A stretch of 64,000 nt of DNA from Fulvimarina sp039652615 (GTDB taxonomy: Bacteria > Pseudomonadota > Alphaproteobacteria > Rhizobiales > Rhizobiaceae), in assembly GCF_039652615.1 (NCBI RefSeq), contig NZ_JBDJAC010000001.1, positions 716,177 through 780,176 on the forward strand, in the 5' to 3' direction. Within the stretch, counting starts at the first letter, position 1. Each line of letters starts with the position of its first letter. Below, one piece after another: positions 8,318 to 17,281 of this stretch. Below the pieces are notes generated by a model. It was given only the letters and a program-made list of their open reading frames with translations, was not told the DNA's origin and ran no database searches. A program made the translations under genes and the position numbers.

Positions 8318-9538
8318 TCAGCTGCCGTAGCGCTTAAGCCACTGGTCCTCGATGCGCGTCATCCATGACGGGTGCGGTTCGGGAAGCACAGGACCAAGCT
8401 CGTCGGGCCCGAGGGTCGCGACGCCGCGATCGATCGCCTCAAATTCCTGACGCTGCTCGTCGGTCAGCTTCTCGACATCGAGGATCGTCGGGTCACCCCA
8501 GATTTCCGGGCGTTCTTTGCGGATCTGCGCTTCGGGCGACATCAGGAAATTGGCCACGACCTTGGCTGCTTCTTTCGAGCCCGAATTGTAGGGGATCGCG
8601 ACAAAGTGCGTGTTACCAAGCGTGCCGCCGGAAAAGACGAAGGACCGCACAGTGTCGGGCAATTCGAAATTGGCGATCGCGTTTGACGCTTCTGCGGGGT
8701 TAAACGCGAAAATGATGCCGAGCTCGCCATCGGCCAGAAGCTGTTTCATTGCCGGATAGTTTTGCGGGTAGTCGCGGCCCGAGCGCCAAAGAACCGGCTG
8801 AAGTTCGTCGAGATAATCCCAAAGGGGCTTCGAAACCTCATCGAAGTTCACTTCGTCGACGGGCTTCTCCAGAACACCTCGGTCTTCGATGGTGTCCAGA
8901 AGCACCTGTTTCAGGAAGCTCGACCCCATGAAATCAGGCGGAGCCGGGTAGGAGAAGTGACCAGGATTAGCCTTTGACCATTTCAGGAGTTCCGCCGTCG
9001 AATCCGGCATGGTGTCGAGATCACCGAAGCGGGCGGGATCGGTGAAGAAGACGAACTTCGCGCCGCCCCAGGGGCTTTCCTTGCCATCGGTCGGCACCGT
9101 GAAATCGGTGGTGACACTCGGATTGTCCTGATCGACGAGGGACCAGTTCGGCAATTCGGTCGCAAAACCGTCGGCAAGCAGGCCCTGCTCCTTCATCGAG
9201 GCGAAATTCTCGCCATTGATCCAGATGAGATCGATGCCGCCATCATCATCACGGCCGGCGGCCTTTTCGGCAACGACCTGGGCCACGGCATTCGCCGTAT
9301 CGTCGAGCTTCACGTGTTCGAGCGAAATATCGTATCGCTCCTCCACCTGAGTGCCGACCCAATCGATGTAGTCGTTGATATTCTGCGAGCCGCCCCAGGC
9401 GTTGAAATAGACCGTCTGGCCCTTGGCCGCTTCGAGCGTTTTCTGCCACTCACCGCTCTCGTCGGATTGAGCATACGCGTTTGCGCTAAGTGCGCCAAGC
9501 AAAACCGCCCCAAGAAGGGCTGCCTTCAAGATCTTCAT
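8318..9538 (-). CDS. ABC transporter substrate-binding protein, YnjB type
   Basis: Periplasmic binding protein of 406 residues. It starts at MKILKAALLGAVLLGALSAN, a Sec signal peptide with a likely cut after AYA. The ATG (9536-9538) follows AAAGGGGACG, a good ribosome site. YnjB-like text includes VYFNAWGGSQNINDYIDWV, DLIWINGENFASMKEQGLL, PWGGAKFVFFTD and FNPAEASNAI. It leads the importer operon and faces the SDR gene across a 237-base divergent intergenic region that should hold both promoters. The ligand is unknown; the family is distantly related to thiamine and sulfate or iron binding proteins. Confidence 0.9.
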   Translation of the reverse strand: MKILKAALLGAVLLGALSANAYAQSDESGEWQKTLEAAKGQTVYFNAWGGSQNINDYIDWVGTQVEERYDISLEHVKLDDTANAVAQVVAEKAAGRDDDGGIDLIWINGENFASMKEQGLLADGFATELPNWSLVDQDNPSVTTDFTVPTDGKESPWGGAKFVFFTDPARFGDLDTMPDSTAELLKWSKANPGHFSYPAPPDFMGSSFLKQVLLDTIEDRGVLEKPVDEVNFDEVSKPLWDYLDELQPVLWRSGRDYPQNYPAMKQLLADGELGIIFAFNPAEASNAIANFELPDTVRSFVFSGGTLGNTHFVAIPYNSGSKEAAKVVANFLMSPEAQIRKERPEIWGDPTILDVEKLTDEQRQEFEAIDRGVATLGPDELGPVLPEPHPSWMTRIEDQWLKRYGS

Positions 9539-9775
9539 TCGATTCCGTCCCCTTTCATCCAGCGAGACGCGCACGCAAGCGCCCTGCTGATGTCTTCGTA
9601 ATCCTCATGTCCGACATTACATACGTAGCGGAATATGTCGCGGACGCTCTTTCATCCGCAATTCGGTCGTCTTCGGTTCTCGCCATCCATGCGCGGAAGG
9701 AGTATCGACGACGAGGGCCGGTCGACCGTGCCGGACGATCGAGTGAAATCCACAGTCCTTCCAGGAGATTGCGCC

Positions 9776-10531
9776 ATGTCGCAAACGCCGCGTGATGAAC
9801 GTAAAACGCTTGTCCTCACCGGCGCGTCGCGTGGCATTGGCCATGCAACCGTCAAGCGGTTCTCCCGGGAAGGCTGGCGGGTCATCACCTGTTCGCGCCA
9901 GGAGTTCGCGGACAACTGCCCTTGGCCTGCTGGACCGGAGGATCACATCCGCGTCGATCTCTCGGACCCGGAAGACGTCGGCTTCGCTGTTTCGGAAATT
10001 CGTCAGCGATTGAGCGCAAATGGTTCGGCGCTGAATGCCCTCGTGAACAATGCGGCGATTTCTCCGAAAATGGAGGGTGGCGCGCGAATGGATTCCTTCA
10101 AGACGCCCATGCACACATGGCGTGACGTCTTTCAGGTAAACTTCTTCGCGCCGATCATGCTCGCTCGTGGGCTGTTCAAGGAACTTGAGAACGGCAAAGG
10201 TTCGATCGTCAATGTGACCTCGATCGTCGGTAGCCGGGTGCATCCATTCGCCGGCACCGCCTACGCCACCTCGAAAGCCGCGCTCAATTCGCTGACGCGC
10301 GAGATGGCGGCCGATTTCGGTCCCGCCGGCATCCGGGTAAATGCGATCGCGCCGGGCGAGATTGAGACCGCCATCTTGTCACCTGGCACCGAGAACATGA
10401 TCGGCGACATTCCCCTGCGCCGGCTCGGCCAGACCTCGGAGGTGGCGGACGTGATCTATTTCCTGTGCTCCGATCAATCGTCTTATGTGACCGGCTCGGA
10501 ATTGCACATCAATGGCGGCCAGCACGTGTGA
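9776..10531 (+). CDS. Short-chain dehydrogenase/reductase (SDR), substrate unknown
   Basis: A 251-residue classical SDR. The nucleotide-binding motif TGASRGIG lies near residues 16-23, NNAA near 92, the catalytic Ser in VNVTSIVGS, and the YxxxK motif in YATSKAALNS near residue 160; the C-terminus SSYVTGSELHINGGQHV is typical. The start MSQTPRDERK (ATG 9776-9778) follows CCAGGAGATTGCGCC. The frame is open 47 codons further up without family similarity. It is transcribed away from the YnjBCD-like importer, with no downstream partner on its strand. Arg residues in the glycine motif may hint at NADP preference; the substrate cannot be told. Confidence 0.88.
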   Translation: MSQTPRDERKTLVLTGASRGIGHATVKRFSREGWRVITCSRQEFADNCPWPAGPEDHIRVDLSDPEDVGFAVSEIRQRLSANGSALNALVNNAAISPKMEGGARMDSFKTPMHTWRDVFQVNFFAPIMLARGLFKELENGKGSIVNVTSIVGSRVHPFAGTAYATSKAALNSLTREMAADFGPAGIRVNAIAPGEIETAILSPGTENMIGDIPLRRLGQTSEVADVIYFLCSDQSSYVTGSELHINGGQHV

Positions 10532-10629
10532 CCGATGCGGCCGGGACGCTTATCAAAACCTGCGCAGACCGAACTTGTGTTTGAAATTCTTCATCGCGAA
10601 ACCATCGAACAAGTTTCGCTGGATCGGGA

Positions 10630-11274
10630 TCAAGCCTCGGTAGGCCTGATGATGAACGTCTCCTCATCGCCCCTCCCGTCCTTCAGAACGAGCCTCACAT
10701 TCGGCAGATCGTTGTCTTCCATCTTCGCCCGGAAGGCCTCACCCTCCAGCCCAAGTCCGACCCATCTGGCGGTCAATCGCTCCTTTAGAACGGTCTCCGG
10801 TTCATCAAGATAGGCCGATAGATCGAAAAGTTCGCGCAGCGGGGTCCAGTCGGGATTGTCGAGCAACAGGTAATTGCCTTCGACCACGATAATCGGTGTC
10901 GTCTTCTCGATGATCCGGGCCCCTGCGCGGGCAATCTCGATGGAGCGATCGAAGACGGGTGATGCGACGAAAGCTTCGTCGTTACGCTTGAGCCGTTCGA
11001 GCGCGGACCGAAACCCTCCGATATCGAACGTATGCGGTGCGCCCTTGCGCGGGCGATGACCACGCTCTTCGAGCACGATGTCGTCGAAATGGAAGCCATC
11101 CATGGGCAGGACGGCAGCGCTTCCGGCCTGGTCGCGGTTGAGCGTCTCGACAAGCATCTCGGCGAAGGTGCTTTTGCCGGAGCCCGGAGCCCCGGCGATC
11201 GCGACGATGGTGCGATGCGAGCGATCCAGATTGCGAATCATCTCGATGAATTCGTCGGGCGAGATCGTCGTCAT
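10630..11274 (-). CDS. P-loop kinase of the uridine kinase / FrcK-like group
   Basis: A 214-residue nucleoside- or sugar-kinase-like protein with Walker A GAPGSGKST (residues 27-35), the PMDGFHFDDIVLEERG substrate segment, TFDIGGF, VFDRSIEIA, and VVEGNYLLLDNP as Walker B-like text. These match the phosphoribulokinase / uridine kinase / pantothenate kinase superfamily. Rhizobial relatives sit in fructose-uptake loci (FrcK), but no sugar transporter is next to this copy. It is the fourth gene of a minus-strand dnaX-ybaB-recR-kinase series, 15 bases from recR, and has AGGGAT before its ATG. Substrate is unresolved. Confidence 0.82.
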   Translation of the reverse strand: MTTISPDEFIEMIRNLDRSHRTIVAIAGAPGSGKSTFAEMLVETLNRDQAGSAAVLPMDGFHFDDIVLEERGHRPRKGAPHTFDIGGFRSALERLKRNDEAFVASPVFDRSIEIARAGARIIEKTTPIIVVEGNYLLLDNPDWTPLRELFDLSAYLDEPETVLKERLTARWVGLGLEGEAFRAKMEDNDLPNVRLVLKDGRGDEETFIIRPTEA

Positions 11275-11289
11275 CCGATATCCCTCCGG

Positions 11290-11895
11290 TTAAAGCGCTG
11301 TACGAGAGCGCATGGCTGCGGATAGAGTGCCTTCATCGAGATAATCGAGTTCGCCGCCGACGGGCACGCCATGGGCAAGGCGCGTCGCGCGCACGTCGAG
11401 ACCTTCGAGCTGGTCCATCAGATAGTGTGCCGTCGTTTGTCCCTCCACGGTGGCATTCACCGCGATGACCAATTCCTTCACCGCGCCCTTCGAGACACGG
11501 TCGACGAGCTGGCGGATGGTCAGATCCTCCGGCCCGACGCCTTCCAGGGGCGAGAGGACGCCGCCGAGCACGTGATAGGCTGCGTTCAGGGCCTTCGCGC
11601 GTTCCAGAGCCCACAGGTCCGATACGTCTTCCACGACAACGACGACCGACTGATCGCGGGTCGGATCACAGCAGATCGTGCAGGGATCACTTGTATCGAT
11701 ATTGCCGCAAACAGAACACTCGCCGACCTTGTCCAGCGCATCAGCCATGGCGGCGGTGAGCGGCCGCAAGATCGGCTCCCGTTTTTTCACGAGATGAAGC
11801 GCCGCTCGCCGCGCGGATCTGGGTCCAAGCCCGGGGAGCTTTGCGAGAAGCTGGATCAGCCGCTCGATCTCCGGCCCGGCAATCGTCTTTGCCAT
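11290..11895 (-). CDS. recR: Recombination protein RecR
   Basis: A 201-residue RecR of the RecFOR pathway, which loads RecA at gaps. It has the helix-hairpin-helix start LIQLLAKLPGLGPRSARRAALHL, the four-cysteine zinc finger CSVCGNIDTSDPCTICCD near residues 57-74, and a Toprim domain starting VVVVEDVSDLWALE. The C-terminal TRLAHGVPVGGELDYLDEGTL segment is characteristic. Length is normal. It follows ybaB by 50 bases in the common dnaX-ybaB-recR order. Confidence 0.97.
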   Translation of the reverse strand: MAKTIAGPEIERLIQLLAKLPGLGPRSARRAALHLVKKREPILRPLTAAMADALDKVGECSVCGNIDTSDPCTICCDPTRDQSVVVVVEDVSDLWALERAKALNAAYHVLGGVLSPLEGVGPEDLTIRQLVDRVSKGAVKELVIAVNATVEGQTTAHYLMDQLEGLDVRATRLAHGVPVGGELDYLDEGTLSAAMRSRTAL

Positions 11896-11945
11896 CAGAT
11901 GCGGGCCTGCCGTTGGCGTGTGTGGTCGAAAATCGGGGACAAGGC

Positions 11946-12269
11946 TTAGAACGGAAGCTTCATGCCCGCGGGTAGCCCGAGGCCAGACGTCATCGCCTGG
12001 GTTTTTTCCTGAAGCGCAGCATCGAGCTTCGTCTTGGCGTCGGTATAGGCCGCAACAACGAGATCCTCGACGATGTCCCCTTCATCTTCCTTCAGAAGAG
12101 AACGGTCGATCGACAGGCCGGTCATTTCGCCTTTGCCGGTGAGCGTCACCGAAACGACACCGCCGCCCGACTGGCCCGTAACGGCCATTTCGGCCATTTC
12201 TTCCTGAAGGCCTGCCATCTTCTCCTGCATGGCTTTCGCCTGCTTCATGATGTTCAGCATGTCTTTCAT
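11946..12269 (-). CDS. ybaB: YbaB/EbfC-family nucleoid-associated protein
   Basis: A 107-residue DNA-binding protein that forms tweezer-like dimers. MLNIMKQAKAMQEKMAGLQEEMAEM is the usual N-terminal helix and GGGVVSVTLTGKGEMTGLSIDRSLL the beta-sheet core. It ends in the glycine- and proline-containing tail LGLPAGMKLPF. It lies 6 bases after dnaX and 50 before recR, so the three genes are very probably one transcript. Confidence 0.95.
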   Translation of the reverse strand: MKDMLNIMKQAKAMQEKMAGLQEEMAEMAVTGQSGGGVVSVTLTGKGEMTGLSIDRSLLKEDEGDIVEDLVVAAYTDAKTKLDAALQEKTQAMTSGLGLPAGMKLPF

Positions 12270-12275
12270 CGAAAC

Positions 12276-14312
12276 TCACCTGTCTTCGCTGTCGTCGTCA
12301 TGATCGGAGTAGGCTCCGTCGCTTTCGCCGATATCGTCGCCGTTTCCCCGATAGTCCAGCCCCGGCTCAAAATCATTCATGTCCGCGAGATCGTCGGGCG
12401 CAGGCTCCAGGCCTTCAGAGAGATCGGCGACCGCCTCCTCCGCCACCATGTCGCCGCGCAACCGGACATCGGCAATCTTGGCCCCGGGAAACGCCTTGAG
12501 GACCGCCGCAACCGCCGGGTCCTGCTCCGCGTCGCGCAACAGGGCCAGGCGTTTTTCTACCCGCGTCTCTTCAAGCGTCTGTCCAGCGACCCCTCCATTC
12601 ACTGTCACAGTCCAGCGCGCGCCGGTCCACTCGTGGAGCTTGCGCATGAGTTCGCCGGCAAGCGCTTCCGGCGCCTCGTCCGTGACGCCGATTTCGAGGC
12701 GGCGCGAGCCAATGGATTTCAGCCGGACATAGCGGCGGATCCATGCCTCCACACGGGAATCGCGATTGGACTTTGCAAGCTCGGCAAGCGCCGCGAGATC
12801 TGCAATTTCGATCTCAGGCGCGTTTGGCTGGCTCATCGGCTGTTGCTGGGGAGCGGGTGCGGGCGCCGAACTGGTTGCGAGCGAGAGCGGGGCCCGGGCG
12901 GGGCGTGTGGCCACCGCAGCTGTGCGGCTCGGGCTGGAATTCGGGGCCGACATCGATTGCGCCGTGGGCGCTGCTTCGGCGCGAACCGGTTGCGCTACTC
13001 GAGCGATCGTTGGATCGGATGCCGGGGAGCCGTTAGAATGCGGTTGGGCAGATGATCCGGCTGCGGATGTCTCGGCGGAAGATCCGGCCTCTGACCTTTG
13101 CGATTTTGGTGACGGCAGACCCTCGGCGCTTCCGCTCTTCAAGAGGCGCAGTAGGTCGTCCGGCGACGGCAAGTCGGCAGCATGGGCGATGCGGATCAAC
13201 GCCATCTCCGCCGCCTGACGCGGCGAATCGGCATTGCGGGTTTCTTCGAGCGCCTTCAGCAGCATCTGCCAGACTTGGCCGAGGGTGCGCGCGGACAAGC
13301 TCTTGGAATAGGCAAGCCCGCGCTCGGCCTCGTCGGGAGACAGAACGGCATCTTGCGCCGCTTCCGGCGCGTATCTGAGCGTCGTGACCAGATGGGTGAA
13401 GTCGGCAAGATCGCCCAGAACGATCGCCGGATCGGCGCCCACGGTGTATTGATCGCGAAGTTCGGCGAGCGCCAACGCCGCATCGCCTTTCATGACAAAT
13501 TCGAAGAGGTCGATCACGCGGACCCGATCGGCGAGGCCCAGCATGTCGCGCACGGCCTCCGCCGTGACGGCCCCTGCCCCGTGGGCAATCGCCTGATCCG
13601 TCAGCGAAAGCGAATCGCGAACAGAGCCCTCGGCGGCACGGGCGATGAGCCGAAGCGCATCGTCCTCGATCTCGACATTTTCCTTGCCCGCGATCTGCTT
13701 CAGGTGTCCGATCAGCGTTGCCGGCTCGACGCGGCGCAGATCGAACCTCTGGCAGCGGGACAGGACAGTGATCGGGACCTTGCGGATCTCCGTCGTCGCG
13801 AACACGAACTTCACGTGCTCGGGCGGTTCCTCGAGCGTCTTCAGCAGGCCGTTGAAGGCCTGCGTCGAAAGCATGTGGACCTCATCAATGATATAGACTT
13901 TGTAGCGCGCCGAAATCGGGCGATAGCGGACCTGCGCGATGATCTCCCGAATGTCGTCGATGCCGGTATGGGACGCGGCGTCCATCTCGACGACGTCCAC
14001 ATGGCGGCCTTCCATGATCGCCTGACAGTGGATGCCTGGTTCCTGCATGTGGATCGTCGGCTGATCGATCTCCTCGGTCTCGTAGTTGAGAGCACGAGCG
14101 AGGATGCGGGCCGTCGTCGTCTTGCCGACACCGCGAACACCCGTAAGCATCCAGGCCTGGGCGATCCGGCCTGTTTCGAACGCATTGGTGAGCGTCCGAA
14201 CCATCGGCTCCTGCCCGATGAGGTCGTCGAAGGAGTGCGGCCGGTATTTTCGAGCGAGAACGCGGTAGGCGGCGGCCGGCTCAGCGGCTTCGGTGACAGA
14301 CGTGTCGCTCAT
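12276..14312 (-). CDS. dnaX: DNA polymerase III subunits gamma/tau (clamp-loader ATPase)
   Basis: A 678-residue clamp-loader subunit. Walker A GVRGVGKT is at residues 58-65, then DEVHMLS (Walker B) and the sensor-1 region FVFATTEIRKVPITVLSRCQRFDLRR. The segment between Walker A and the DAASHTG motif, where E. coli DnaX has a four-cysteine zinc module, has only one cysteine (GIHCQAI). A Ser/Ala/Pro-rich linker (about residues 400-500) precedes the tau-type C-terminal domain, which ends in an Asp/Glu-rich tail. I see no A-rich slippage site for a gamma product, though I did not check exhaustively. First gene of dnaX-ybaB-recR. Confidence 0.96.
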   Translation of the reverse strand: MSDTSVTEAAEPAAAYRVLARKYRPHSFDDLIGQEPMVRTLTNAFETGRIAQAWMLTGVRGVGKTTTARILARALNYETEEIDQPTIHMQEPGIHCQAIMEGRHVDVVEMDAASHTGIDDIREIIAQVRYRPISARYKVYIIDEVHMLSTQAFNGLLKTLEEPPEHVKFVFATTEIRKVPITVLSRCQRFDLRRVEPATLIGHLKQIAGKENVEIEDDALRLIARAAEGSVRDSLSLTDQAIAHGAGAVTAEAVRDMLGLADRVRVIDLFEFVMKGDAALALAELRDQYTVGADPAIVLGDLADFTHLVTTLRYAPEAAQDAVLSPDEAERGLAYSKSLSARTLGQVWQMLLKALEETRNADSPRQAAEMALIRIAHAADLPSPDDLLRLLKSGSAEGLPSPKSQRSEAGSSAETSAAGSSAQPHSNGSPASDPTIARVAQPVRAEAAPTAQSMSAPNSSPSRTAAVATRPARAPLSLATSSAPAPAPQQQPMSQPNAPEIEIADLAALAELAKSNRDSRVEAWIRRYVRLKSIGSRRLEIGVTDEAPEALAGELMRKLHEWTGARWTVTVNGGVAGQTLEETRVEKRLALLRDAEQDPAVAAVLKAFPGAKIADVRLRGDMVAEEAVADLSEGLEPAPDDLADMNDFEPGLDYRGNGDDIGESDGAYSDHDDDSEDR

Positions 14313-14790
14313 ATTTTGCCCTGTCCGCGAAATTTATGAAGTGCCGACCGCATATGGAAGACTGTGCCATTGGGAACCGGGTCGCGGCCCTGAAGCACCG
14401 GTTTCGGTTCGGCGCAGGCCATGCCCCGCATCATCCCGGATGTATCAAGATCGCAGCCTAATCTCAAATCCAGCCAAACCGTAATCCTGCTGCTTCGCCC
14501 AGGCCAGAGGCTTAGCTGGCGGGCGTTCCTCATCGCTTGTCACACTGAAACTATTTCTCCGCTGCGGGCCTGCTCAAGCCAGTCGAAATCAATCACGAAA
14601 TGGTCGAAGCCGATGATCAGAGTTTCATCGTCCTGGGCGCGCCGAACCGACCTGCTGCCTGTGTCAAAGGGGTGTCGGAGAGATGCGTGAGATCGCCGAT
14701 AAGATCCGCGCGACCACGCGGTCGGCACCGCACAACGCCTTCCCTGTCTTAATGACAGGCAGGCGATCGTCATTCAGCTGATGTGATGAG
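14313..14790. other. Gap between dnaX and the SRP RNA gene
   Basis: This 478-base gap lies upstream of dnaX and presumably carries its promoter. I find no complete gene. On the minus strand, the last 30 or so codons of a frame ending at 14540 (DDETLIIGFDHFVIDFDWLE region) have coding-like composition, but the upstream part does not. It may be the remnant of a lost gene, or chance. Confidence 0.4.
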
Positions 14791-14890
14791 GTGGGAGGCT
14801 GGCACGGTGACCCGTGCCGAATCTCGTTGGGGCTGCTTCCTTCCGGACCTGACCCGGTTGGCGAATGGCTCGTCCACCACCAACCTCCCG
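14791..14890 (-). ncRNA. ffs: 4.5S RNA of the signal recognition particle (small SRP RNA)
   Basis: Read on the minus strand, 14833-14856 contains the near-invariant SRP domain IV loop (GGTCAGGTCCGGAAGGAAGC then AGCC). The ends pair: GGGAGGTTGG near 14889 with CCAGCCTCCC near 14792, giving a long hairpin of about 100 nt. This RNA binds Ffh and, with FtsY, targets nascent membrane proteins. The ends are set by the pairing and may be off by a few bases. A location upstream of dnaX is common in Hyphomicrobiales. Confidence 0.93.
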
Positions 14891-14963
14891 ACCTCCATAT
14901 CGCTGATGAGTGCCCTAATTGCAAGGAGGGTCGGGCAAAAGTTGGCGCGGTTGCGGGGATAAA

Positions 14964-15386
14964 ATGACAGCGACGAAACGGTTCGAACTGCATCCTCGAT
15001 TGGAGGCAGACAGCTATCCGATCAAGAAGTTGGGCCTTTGCGAGCTGCGGCTCATGGACGACAGCCGCTGGCCGTGGCTGCTGCTCATACCGCGCAGACC
15101 GGATATCGTCGAATTCTTCGATATGACGAACCTCGATCAGACCATGCTGAGCTTCGAACACGGTCTCGTCGCGGAGCCCTTCAAGAAACTCACAGGCTGC
15201 GACAAGTTGAATCTCGGCATCTTGGGCAATGTCGTCCCGCAGTTCCATTCTCATATAATCGCCCGGTCCGAAGGCGATTCGAACTGGCCTGGCCCCGTAT
15301 GGGGCTATGGCGAGCGGGTACCCTACGAGCCGAACGTGGCAAAAGCCTTTGTCAGCGATATCGTGAAAGCCATACTGCCCGCATGA
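14964..15386 (+). CDS. HIT-domain protein
   Basis: A 140-residue histidine-triad-like protein starting at MTATKRFELH, chosen because ATG 14964-14966 follows GCGGGGATAAA and starts the conserved text. The HIT signature appears as NVVPQFHSHIIAR (near residue 100), which has two histidines of the triad pattern with isoleucine at the third. Flanking features are LLIPRRPDIVEFFDM, LNLGILGN and DSNWPGPVWG. Family members hydrolyse nucleotide phosphoramidates or dinucleotides; the substrate here is unknown. It overlaps nudC by four bases (ATGA), so two nucleotide-processing enzymes are coupled. Confidence 0.88.
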   Translation: MTATKRFELHPRLEADSYPIKKLGLCELRLMDDSRWPWLLLIPRRPDIVEFFDMTNLDQTMLSFEHGLVAEPFKKLTGCDKLNLGILGNVVPQFHSHIIARSEGDSNWPGPVWGYGERVPYEPNVAKAFVSDIVKAILPA

Positions 15387-16330
15387 CGACACCCATCGAC
15401 GACCGGACCGATGCGCGCGACGTGCCGATCGGCTTTACCGGCAATACGCTCGACCGGCGCACGGAAGAACGCTGGAACGGTGAGCTCGAAGCAGCGATCG
15501 TCCATCCATCGGCGCGCTTTTTTTTGCATTCGGCTTCGGGCTTTCTGAGCGACATCAGCGGCGAACGCCCCGATCCGGCCTTCAGGCGCGAGGTGGCGGA
15601 AACGCTCGGCAAGCTGGCCCATCCGAACACCGTCCTTCTCGGATATGATGCTGCACAACACCCGGTTCTCGCCGTACCGATCTTGGATTGCATCGCGCTT
15701 CCGGAAACGGTCAAGACGATCGATCTGCGCTCGTATGCTTCGCAAGGCGTGCTGGACCCGGAGACTGAAGGCCGCCTTGCACAGGCTCAGCATTTGCTTC
15801 TCTGGCATGGCGACAACCGGTTCTGCTCCAAATGTGGCGGAGAAACCGAAGCCCGTCTCGCCGGTGCCAATCGACAATGCACCCGGTGCAACACGATCGT
15901 CTTCCCCCGGATCAACCCGGTGTCGATCATGCTGATCCACGACGATGCAGGTCGGTGCATCCTTGGGCGCCAGCCGCATTTTCCTGCCAGTTCGTGGTCA
16001 TGCCTCGCCGGTTTCGTCGAAGCGGGTGAGACGCTGGAGGGCGCCGTTCGCCGGGAGACCGTGGAAGAAGCCGGCATCGAAGTTGGCAAGGTTCGATATC
16101 GCTTTAGCCAGCCCTGGCCCTTTCCCGGTAATCTGATGCTCGGCTTCACGGCCCGGGCGCTGAGCGGAGACGTTCGCTTTGATTCGAACGAACTCGAAGC
16201 CTGCCGCTGGTTCGAGCGGGATGAAGTCGCGCTGATGCTGGAACGCCGGCACCCGGAAGGGCTGGTCGTGCCGCCCCCGCTTGCCATTGCGCATCATCTG
16301 ATCCGCGTCTTCGTGGAAGAGACGGGATAG
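15383..16330 (+). CDS. nudC: NAD(H) pyrophosphatase / RNA deNADding enzyme NudC
   Basis: A 315-residue Nudix protein. It has an N-terminal NudC domain, the zinc ribbon C148-x2-C151 ... C166-x2-C169, and the Nudix box at about 210-232 (GFVEAGETLEG then RRETVEEAGI). The NudC fingerprint SQPWPFP follows at 242-248; after it this copy reads GN rather than the usual residue then Ser. NudC splits NADH and removes NAD caps from RNA. The start is ATG 15383-15385, overlapping the HIT gene stop; the frame opens earlier only inside that gene. It converges with pheA 12 bases away, with no clear terminator between. Confidence 0.95.
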   Translation: MTTPIDDRTDARDVPIGFTGNTLDRRTEERWNGELEAAIVHPSARFFLHSASGFLSDISGERPDPAFRREVAETLGKLAHPNTVLLGYDAAQHPVLAVPILDCIALPETVKTIDLRSYASQGVLDPETEGRLAQAQHLLLWHGDNRFCSKCGGETEARLAGANRQCTRCNTIVFPRINPVSIMLIHDDAGRCILGRQPHFPASSWSCLAGFVEAGETLEGAVRRETVEEAGIEVGKVRYRFSQPWPFPGNLMLGFTARALSGDVRFDSNELEACRWFERDEVALMLERRHPEGLVVPPPLAIAHHLIRVFVEETG

Positions 16331-16342
16331 GTCGTGCTTGCC

Positions 16343-17281
16343 CTACCCGTCGATCGCGACCATCGCCTCGCGGTTGGTCGCGGCCGGGTAAACACCGAGA
16401 TTGCGATATTCGGCTGTAAAAAAGCGAAGCTCCTCAAGCGCTCGGGCAAGGGCCGGATCGTGCGGATGGCCTTCGACATCGGCGTAAAAAAGCGTTGCCG
16501 AGAACGTGCCGCCGAGCTGGTAGGACTCCAGCTTGGTCATGTTGATGCCGTTCGTCGCGAAACCGCCGAGCGCTTTATAGAGCGCTGCCGGGATGTTCTT
16601 CACGCGGAAGACGAAGGTGGTGACCACGTTGCGGCTGATATAATTGCGCCCGCCTGCATCCAGGGTGGCATCACGTGGCGCCCAGAGGCTGAGGCGGCTT
16701 TCCTCTATATCAGCCAGGCCCTGATTGGCCGGGTTGGCGAGAACGACGAAGCGCGTCACATTGCTTGCTTCGTCCTCGACATTCTTCTCGATGATGTCGA
16801 GGCCGTAATATTTGGCTGCGAGAGACGGCGCGAGGGCAGCCTGATGGCGATTGCCTGATTCCGAGACCTCGCGGGCCGCACCCGCCGTGTCGCCTGAGAC
16901 CAGAGGCTTCCAACCGTTGCGCCGCAGGTATTTGCGACATTGGCCAAGGGCATGGATGTGGCTTTTGACCTCCCGGATGTCCTCGCGTGCAACGCCCGGC
17001 AGGGCCATCAGCTGAAAATGGATCGGCATGAAATATTCGCCGACGATCTGAAGCTCCGAATCGGGCATCAGGAGGTGAATGTCGGCAACGCGGCCCGCCA
17101 GCGTGTTCTCGATCGGAATCATGCCGAGCTTGGCTTCACCGCTGCGCACCGCGGCGAAGGCATCGTCGAAGGACGGGCACGGCAGCGGGGTCATCGCATC
17201 GCCATAGACCGTCTGGCAGGCCATGTCGGAATTGGCGCCCGGTTCACCCTGGAAGGCGATTTTCGGCTTGGTGTCGCTCAT
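16343..17281 (-). CDS. pheA: Prephenate dehydratase
   Basis: A 312-residue monofunctional prephenate dehydratase that makes phenylpyruvate for phenylalanine synthesis. The N-terminus KIAFQGEPGANSDMA, the MIPIENTLAGRV segment and the catalytic TRF motif (in SNVTRFVVLA) are present. The C-terminal ACT domain (KNIPAALYKALGGFATNGINMTKLESYQ) would bind phenylalanine for feedback control, although the usual ESRP motif reads ESYQ here. No chorismate mutase domain is fused. Its start overlaps the kdsB stop (ATGA, 17278-17281). Confidence 0.96.
   Translation of the reverse strand: MSDTKPKIAFQGEPGANSDMACQTVYGDAMTPLPCPSFDDAFAAVRSGEAKLGMIPIENTLAGRVADIHLLMPDSELQIVGEYFMPIHFQLMALPGVAREDIREVKSHIHALGQCRKYLRRNGWKPLVSGDTAGAAREVSESGNRHQAALAPSLAAKYYGLDIIEKNVEDEASNVTRFVVLANPANQGLADIEESRLSLWAPRDATLDAGGRNYISRNVVTTFVFRVKNIPAALYKALGGFATNGINMTKLESYQLGGTFSATLFYADVEGHPHDPALARALEELRFFTAEYRNLGVYPAATNREAMVAIDG

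Noticed and set aside
12276..14312. A programmed frameshift making a gamma product of dnaX
   Set aside because: No A-rich slippery run followed by a stem was noticed in the frame, so only the full-length product is annotated.
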